Shown in pieces: positions 5,052 through 8,093 of a stretch of 8,093 nt of DNA. The stretch comes from JAWWBN01 sp033720955 (GTDB lineage: Bacteria > Acidobacteriota > Thermoanaerobaculia > Multivoradales > JAHEKO01). Below the pieces are notes generated by a model. The model was given only the letters and a program-made list of their open reading frames with translations, made no database searches and was not told the DNA's origin. Position 1 is the stretch's first letter. Every line of letters begins with the position of its first letter. The position numbers were made by a program, and so were the translations under genes. Location: positions 1-8,093 of the forward strand of contig JAWWBN010000177.1 in the NCBI GenBank assembly GCA_033720955.1, read 5' to 3'.

Positions 5052-6719
5052 TCAGTCGTCGCGGAGGACGGTCTGCGAGCCCGGATCGAGCAGCGGGTCC
5101 GCGTCGGCCACGGAATCCGACCAGAGAAAACCGTCGGACCAGAGGAAGCCGTCCGACCACAGGAACCCGTCCGACCAGAGGAAGCCGTCGGACCAGAGAT
5201 AGCCGTCGGACCAGAGATAGCCGTCCGCCCCCAGGTAGCCGTCGGCAGCCGTGAAGCTGTCGGACCAGAGAAACCCGTCCGACCAGAGATAGCCCGCTCC
5301 CCAGGCGTCGCCGCCCCACAGCCGGGCGGTGTCCTCGACCAGGATCGTCCCGCTGGTCTCGGACCTCTTCATCTGGGGGGAGGGCGCCTGGGCCACCCAT
5401 CCCGTCTCCGCGAGCGCCGCCAGCACGTCGACGACGCCCGCGCCCGCGGTGGTGGGATCGACGTCGAGCTTGCGCGCCGAGCGCATCAGGCGGGCCTTGA
5501 CCGTGTCCGGATTCAGCCCGGGCTCCCGGTGGATCATCAGCGCCGCGGCTCCGGCCACGACCGGGGCCGCCATGCTGGTTCCCGACAGCTCGAAGTACTC
5601 GCCGTAGCAGGAGCTCGAGCCGCAGCTCCGGATCCGCTCCGGCAGCGTCCACTTGAGCGTCGCCTCGTAGGAGATCGGCGCGATCCACCGGTTGCCGGGC
5701 GCCAGCAGGTCGGGCTTCAGGAAGTGGTCGAAGGCGGTGGGCCCGCGGGACGAATAGGTGGAGACGTAGTCGTCGCCGGGGAGGCCGGTCCCGCTGTCGG
5801 TCACCGAGCCGACCGTGATCACCTTGCGGGAGGTACCGGGGCTGGTGATGGTGAAGCTGCCGTCGCGGCCGAAGTTGCCGGCGGAGCAGACCACTACGAG
5901 ACCGGCGTCCCAGAGCGCCTCGACCGCCTGGACCAGGGGATCTTCGGCCGCGGGGCCCTCCACCGCCTTGCCCAGCGAGAGGTTGACCACCCGGACGTCG
6001 TATTCGAAGGCGTTACCGATCAGCCAGTCCAGGGCGGCCAGCAGGGTGGAGCTCAGCCCCTTGCCCTCTTCGTCGAGGGTCCGCAGCGAGATCACCTGGG
6101 CGTAGGGCGCGACGCCGCGGTAGCGGCCCCTGGAGGCGTAGCCGTCGCCGGCCAGGATCCCGGCCACGTGGCTGCCGTGGCCGTAGCCGTCGTGCAGACC
6201 GCCCACGGGAGAGGCCAGGCTCGCCACGAAGTCGAGCTGGAGCGGCGCGGGCCAGATGTCGATGTGGTTGCCGACCCCCGAGTCCACCACGGCGACCCGC
6301 AAGTCCCACCCCGTGTAGAAGAAGTCGATCGGCTCGTCGGGAAGATGGGCCGTCGCCTGCGCCGCGATCGACAGGCCCTGGATCGGGGTGTCCAGGTTGA
6401 CGATCTTCACGTTGGGGTTGTGGCTCAGCCCGAAGAGCTGGCCCGCCTTCACCGTCGCGACCTGCATGGGCAGGTTGCGGAGCTCGTGCCGAACCTCGGC
6501 CTGGGGGCCCAGAAGCTCGCGGTCCGCCCGCCCCGGGAAGGCGTGGTAGGTGATGATCACCTCGACGGGGTCGTCGGGTCGGGTCGCCGCGATCTCGAGG
6601 AGCGCGTTACTCAGCTTCCCACCATCGGTCGCCGCCGCCCCGCGAGGCGCCAGCACGGCCAGCGCGCCGACCAGAGCGACCCCGAGCAGGGAAAGCCGCA
6701 CGATCCGTTGGTCGTCCAT
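5052..6719 (-). CDS. Secreted subtilisin-family (S8) serine protease with LWSD-repeat tail
   Basis: This is a 555-residue secreted protease. Residues 1-30 form a signal peptide (basic start, then LLGVALVGALAVLAP, cleavage near GAAA). Residues ~35-115 (DPVEVIITYHAF, LRNLPMQVATVKAGQLFGL, VKIVNLDTPI) match an I9-type propeptide that would fold and then inhibit the enzyme until cleaved. The catalytic domain covers ~138-437 with all key residues: D146 in VVDSGVG, H181 in GHGSHVAG, oxyanion N282 in SAGN, S382 in GTSMAAP. A Cys pair at 366 and 371 just before the nucleophile could form a small disulfide loop. After a short linker, residues 476-535 are ten hexapeptides of consensus G-[YF]-L-W-S-D, then a ~20-residue acidic end. 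Start 6719 is preferred over the in-frame ATG at 6860 because it directly begins the signal peptide and has purine-rich ribosome-binding sequence (AAAGG with 9-nt spacing, plus GGGAGG). A sigma-54-like promoter lies upstream at 6840-6855. Protease activity is secure by family; substrate and the job of the tail are unknown. Confidence 0.95.
   Translation of the reverse strand: MDDQRIVRLSLLGVALVGALAVLAPRGAAATDGGKLSNALLEIAATRPDDPVEVIITYHAFPGRADRELLGPQAEVRHELRNLPMQVATVKAGQLFGLSHNPNVKIVNLDTPIQGLSIAAQATAHLPDEPIDFFYTGWDLRVAVVDSGVGNHIDIWPAPLQLDFVASLASPVGGLHDGYGHGSHVAGILAGDGYASRGRYRGVAPYAQVISLRTLDEEGKGLSSTLLAALDWLIGNAFEYDVRVVNLSLGKAVEGPAAEDPLVQAVEALWDAGLVVVCSAGNFGRDGSFTITSPGTSRKVITVGSVTDSGTGLPGDDYVSTYSSRGPTAFDHFLKPDLLAPGNRWIAPISYEATLKWTLPERIRSCGSSSCYGEYFELSGTSMAAPVVAGAAALMIHREPGLNPDTVKARLMRSARKLDVDPTTAGAGVVDVLAALAETGWVAQAPSPQMKRSETSGTILVEDTARLWGGDAWGAGYLWSDGFLWSDSFTAADGYLGADGYLWSDGYLWSDGFLWSDGFLWSDGFLWSDGFLWSDSVADADPLLDPGSQTVLRDD
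5115..5294 (-). repeat. 18-bp coding tandem repeat: ten G-[YF]-L-W-S-D units in protease tail
   Basis: Ten in-frame 18-nt units encode residues 476-535 of the S8 protease. Eight match G-[YF]-L-W-S-D exactly; units 3 and 4 (SFTAAD and GYLGAD) have lost the Trp. Units 5 and 6 are identical in DNA; the others differ mostly at third codon positions (for example GGC/GGG/GGT, TTC/TTT, TCC/TCG), so the amino-acid pattern is better kept than the DNA. The preceding LWGGDAWGA (467-475) may be a decayed start of the array. Tails of short Trp-containing repeats (VWG-type) are known from other bacterial S8 proteases; this is a variant on that theme. Confidence 0.95.
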
Positions 6720-6733
6720 CTCCTCCCGCCTTT
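6720..6733 (-). promoter_or_regulatory. Ribosome binding region of S8 protease gene
   Basis: The minus strand just before ATG 6719 is purine-rich: AAAGG (6733-6729, 9-nt spacing) followed by GGGAGG (6727-6722, only 2-nt spacing). Either could pair with 16S rRNA; the first has the more usual distance. It supports the start that opens directly with the signal peptide. Confidence 0.6.
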
Positions 6734-6736
6734 CTT

Positions 6737-6815
6737 CGAGCCGCCCCTCCCACTCTTCTGCGCGGCTCGGACAGCCGATGTCCGGCGCCCGCTGAATCTC
6801 CCACCAAAGCGGTGG
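6737..6815 (-). promoter_or_regulatory. Hairpin-rich leader of the protease transcript
   Basis: Between the proposed promoter and the ribosome binding site, the minus-strand RNA could form several stems: CCACC/GGTGG with a 5-nt loop (6801-6815), CGGACA/TGTCCG with a 5-nt loop (6768-6784), and an 8-bp perfect stem CGAGCCGC/GCGGCTCG with a 17-nt loop (6737-6769). The last two overlap by two bases (6768-6769) and so compete slightly. The 8-bp stem ends 3 nt ahead of the AAAGG. No known riboswitch or leader-peptide pattern was recognised. The inverted repeats are seen directly; a regulatory role is inference. Confidence 0.35.
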
Positions 6816-6839
6816 AACAGGCCGCTGCGTCCCTCTCGA

Positions 6840-6855
6840 AGCAACGGGGGTACCA
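6840..6855 (-). promoter_or_regulatory. Candidate sigma-54 (-24/-12) promoter for the S8 protease
   Basis: The minus strand reads TGGTAC-CCCCG-TTGCT, matching the sigma-54 consensus TGGCAC-N5-TTGCW at all but one position, with the GG and GC dinucleotides exactly 10 bp apart as required. Transcription would start near 6829, giving a ~110-nt leader before ATG 6719. If real, the gene would need RpoN and an AAA+ enhancer-binding activator, neither of which is encoded here. Confidence 0.5.
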
Positions 6856-6979
6856 CCCACCGATGCTCATGCGCCGATGGGCGAATGAGTCCGATCTCCG
6901 CGGGCGGATCGGCCGCGCCAGCTCTCGGCGGGCCATCGCGGCCGCCCGCGAGAAGAGAATCGGCGGGGTCTCGGAAAGA

Positions 6980-6993
6980 TCCGGCGCGCCGGA
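6980..6993. repeat. Perfect 14-bp palindrome upstream of the sigma-54-like site
   Basis: TCCGGCGCGCCGGA is fully self-complementary. Its centre is about 158 bp upstream of the start point predicted from the -24/-12 element, a distance at which enhancer sites for sigma-54 activators are often found. It could equally be an unrelated binding site or chance in GC-rich DNA. Confidence 0.4.
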
Positions 6994-7073
6994 ATTCAGC
7001 CCTCCCAGCGTCGGCTTCGGACCCGGACCACGGGCTCGCGATCCCCCTCTGAACCCGGCTCGTCTCCTCGGCG

Positions 7074-7085
7074 CGCGCCGGCGCG
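7074..7085. terminator. GC palindrome just past the PQQ-like gene, possible terminator element
   Basis: CGCGCCGGCGCG is a perfect 12-bp palindrome starting 21 nt beyond the stop codon of the PQQ-like gene on the minus strand. It lacks a loop and a T-tract, so it is a weak terminator candidate supported mainly by position. Confidence 0.2.
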
Positions 7086-7106
7086 TCGGGCATCCCGCCT
7101 CGCCCG

Positions 7107-8093
7107 TCAGCCGAGCGGCATCTCGAGAGCCACCGCCTCTTCGCCGTTGCGGACGTAGAGTCGCGAGCCCACCAGCACCGGGTGGTTCCAGGTCTTGCCG
7201 TGGAGCACCTGGTGCCGGGCGAGCTCCTCCAGACGCTCGGGCGTGGCGCGCACCAGCACCACCTCCCCCTTCTCGGAGAGCACCAGGAGCTGGTCCGCGT
7301 CGGGCAGCAGGAGGAGCTGGCCGTTGCCGTACCGGCCCCCCTTCCACTGCCGTTCCCCGCTCTCCAGGTCGATGCACGACAGGATGTTCGGGTCGAAGCC
7401 GTAGAGGTATCCCTCGTGGGCGACGTAGTCGTTGAAGTCGGGCTTGAGACCCCGCGACGTCCAGCGCTCCTCGCCGTCGAGGGCGGCGCCGGCCGGACGC
7501 AGGTCGAGCCGGCGGGTGCCGTTGCCGAGGCCGGTGCTGATCAGCAGGCTCGACTCCCCCACCACCAGGGGCTGGAGGGCGCGGTACTGCTCGAAGGGCC
7601 ACTCGTAGCGCCAGATCTCGGCGCCGTCGGTCGGATCGACCAGCCGCATCCCAGCGTCGGTGACGATGGCCACGGCGCGCCGCCCGGCCACCTCCACGAG
7701 CTGCGGCGAGCTGTAGCTGTGGCTCCCCGCCGCGGCCCCCCAGCGCAGCTCGCCGCCCTCGACGTCGTAGGCCAGAAGACCGCGGTCGCCCTCGCCCCCG
7801 GCGTGCACCAGCACCAGGTCGCCGATCACCAGGGGCGACGAGGAGAAGCCCCAGATGGGCGGCTCCCGGCCGGCGTCCTCCCGGAGATCGCGGCTCCATG
7901 CCAGGCGGCCCGTGGTCGGCTCCAGGCGCAGCAGCAGCCCCTGCGGACCGAGGGCGAAGAGCATTCCCCCGGCGACCGTCGGCGTGGCGCGCGGACCGGC
8001 TCCGGAGAGCGCCTCCCAGAAGCGGGAGCGGGTCTCGTGGGTCCACAGCTCGGCCCCGGTGTCGGCGTCGTAGGCGGCCACGACCTCGAGCTC
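7107..8093 (-). CDS. PQQ-like (BamB-type) beta-propeller repeat protein, C-terminal part
   Basis: The last 328 residues of a PQQ-like propeller are visible; the frame is open to the right edge, so the true start and any signal peptide lie outside. A GTG at 8081 falls inside a repeat and is not a likely start. Blade-closing motifs of the D-x-x-[TS]-G-x-x-x-W type recur: DADTGAELW, EPTTGRLAW, DVEGGELRW, DPTDGAEIW and DLESGERQW, with strands such as PLVIGDLVLVHAGG and GSRLYVRNGEEAVALEM between them. The final blade ends near the C-terminus, so the protein stops cleanly. The family includes BamB and quinoprotein dehydrogenases; I see no Cys-Cys pair or dehydrogenase catalytic signature in this part, so a non-enzymatic, extracytoplasmic scaffold or binding protein is more likely than a true quinoprotein. 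It is on the same strand as the S8 protease but 387 bp upstream, with a candidate promoter between, so co-transcription is doubtful. Confidence 0.9.
   Translation of the reverse strand, partial: ELEVVAAYDADTGAELWTHETRSRFWEALSGAGPRATPTVAGGMLFALGPQGLLLRLEPTTGRLAWSRDLREDAGREPPIWGFSSSPLVIGDLVLVHAGGEGDRGLLAYDVEGGELRWGAAAGSHSYSSPQLVEVAGRRAVAIVTDAGMRLVDPTDGAEIWRYEWPFEQYRALQPLVVGESSLLISTGLGNGTRRLDLRPAGAALDGEERWTSRGLKPDFNDYVAHEGYLYGFDPNILSCIDLESGERQWKGGRYGNGQLLLLPDADQLLVLSEKGEVVLVRATPERLEELARHQVLHGKTWNHPVLVGSRLYVRNGEEAVALEMPLG

Larger units (their letters stand above)
6856..7106. other. Upstream intergenic stretch between PQQ-like and S8 genes
   Basis: No gene is supported in the 387-bp gap 6720-7106; its proximal part holds the leader and promoter described separately. 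This distal part carries three palindromic elements: an inverted repeat CGGCCGCG (6910-6917) / CGCGGCCG (6937-6944) with a 19-bp spacer, a perfect 14-bp palindrome at 6980-6993, and a 12-bp palindrome at 7074-7085. The open frames crossing it are Arg/Pro-rich and continue antisense or frame-shifted through both flanking genes, so they are shadows. Confidence 0.5.

Noticed and set aside
5115..5294. The 18-bp periodic repeat as a CRISPR-like or non-coding satellite array
   Set aside because: The units are contiguous without spacers, stay in frame inside a protease gene, and vary mainly at third codon positions.
6720..6860. Longer N-terminus for the S8 protease, from ATG 6860
   Set aside because: It would put 47 charged residues ahead of the signal peptide and would place the start upstream of the predicted transcription start near 6829.
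5529..7052. A 507-codon open frame on the plus strand, antisense to the S8 protease
   Set aside because: The protein is rich in Arg, Gly, His and Asp without any domain; the opposite strand encodes an intact subtilase with its catalytic triad.
6607..8046. A 479-codon minus-strand frame across the PQQ-like gene, the gap and the start of the protease
   Set aside because: It is an Arg/Pro/Ala-rich out-of-frame shadow overlapping two real genes and has no ribosome binding site or domain.

Overview
The window is about 8.1 kb of very GC-rich bacterial chromosome with six protein genes and no RNA genes, transposons, CRISPR arrays or phage genes that I can see. The best guess for the source is a member of the Acidobacteriota, possibly Thermoanaerobaculia-like. 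The clues are the one-component regulator whose HTH begins with an SWKEIASYLGR-type sequence and is fused to a membrane segment and TPRs, the SBBP-repeat propeller, and the subtilase with a short-period tryptophan-rich tail. This is an inference from gene style; no taxonomic marker gene is present.

Layout from left to right: (1) 1-845, minus strand, the N-terminal part of an exported SBBP-repeat beta-propeller protein that runs off the left edge. (2) 1010-3235, plus strand, a 741-residue membrane-spanning HTH/TPR regulator transcribed divergently from gene 1 across a 164-bp shared control region. (3) 3345-4361, minus strand, a secreted RNase Z-like metallo-beta-lactamase-fold hydrolase, convergent with gene 2. 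(4) 4538-5002, plus strand, a small CoA-binding Rossmann protein, divergent from gene 3. (5) 5052-6719, minus strand, a secreted subtilisin-family (S8) protease with an intact Asp/His/Ser triad and a C-terminal tail of ten hexapeptides with consensus G-[YF]-L-W-S-D. (6) 7107-8093, minus strand, the C-terminal part of a PQQ-like beta-propeller protein that runs off the right edge.

The genes mostly alternate in strand, so this is a set of single-gene transcription units rather than one operon. Four of the six products are exported or expected to act outside the cytoplasm: two propellers, a protease and a hydrolase. A fifth, the regulator, probably puts its large TPR part in the periplasm. No pathway joining all six is evident. 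The closest functional link suggested by layout is regulator 2 with propeller gene 1.

The most notable points are the LWSD-repeat tail of the protease, a good match to a sigma-54 (-24/-12) promoter in the 387-bp gap upstream of the protease with palindromes further upstream and a hairpin-rich leader downstream, and the unusual one-component regulator architecture. Long open frames antisense to the real genes are plentiful because of the GC content and were not annotated.
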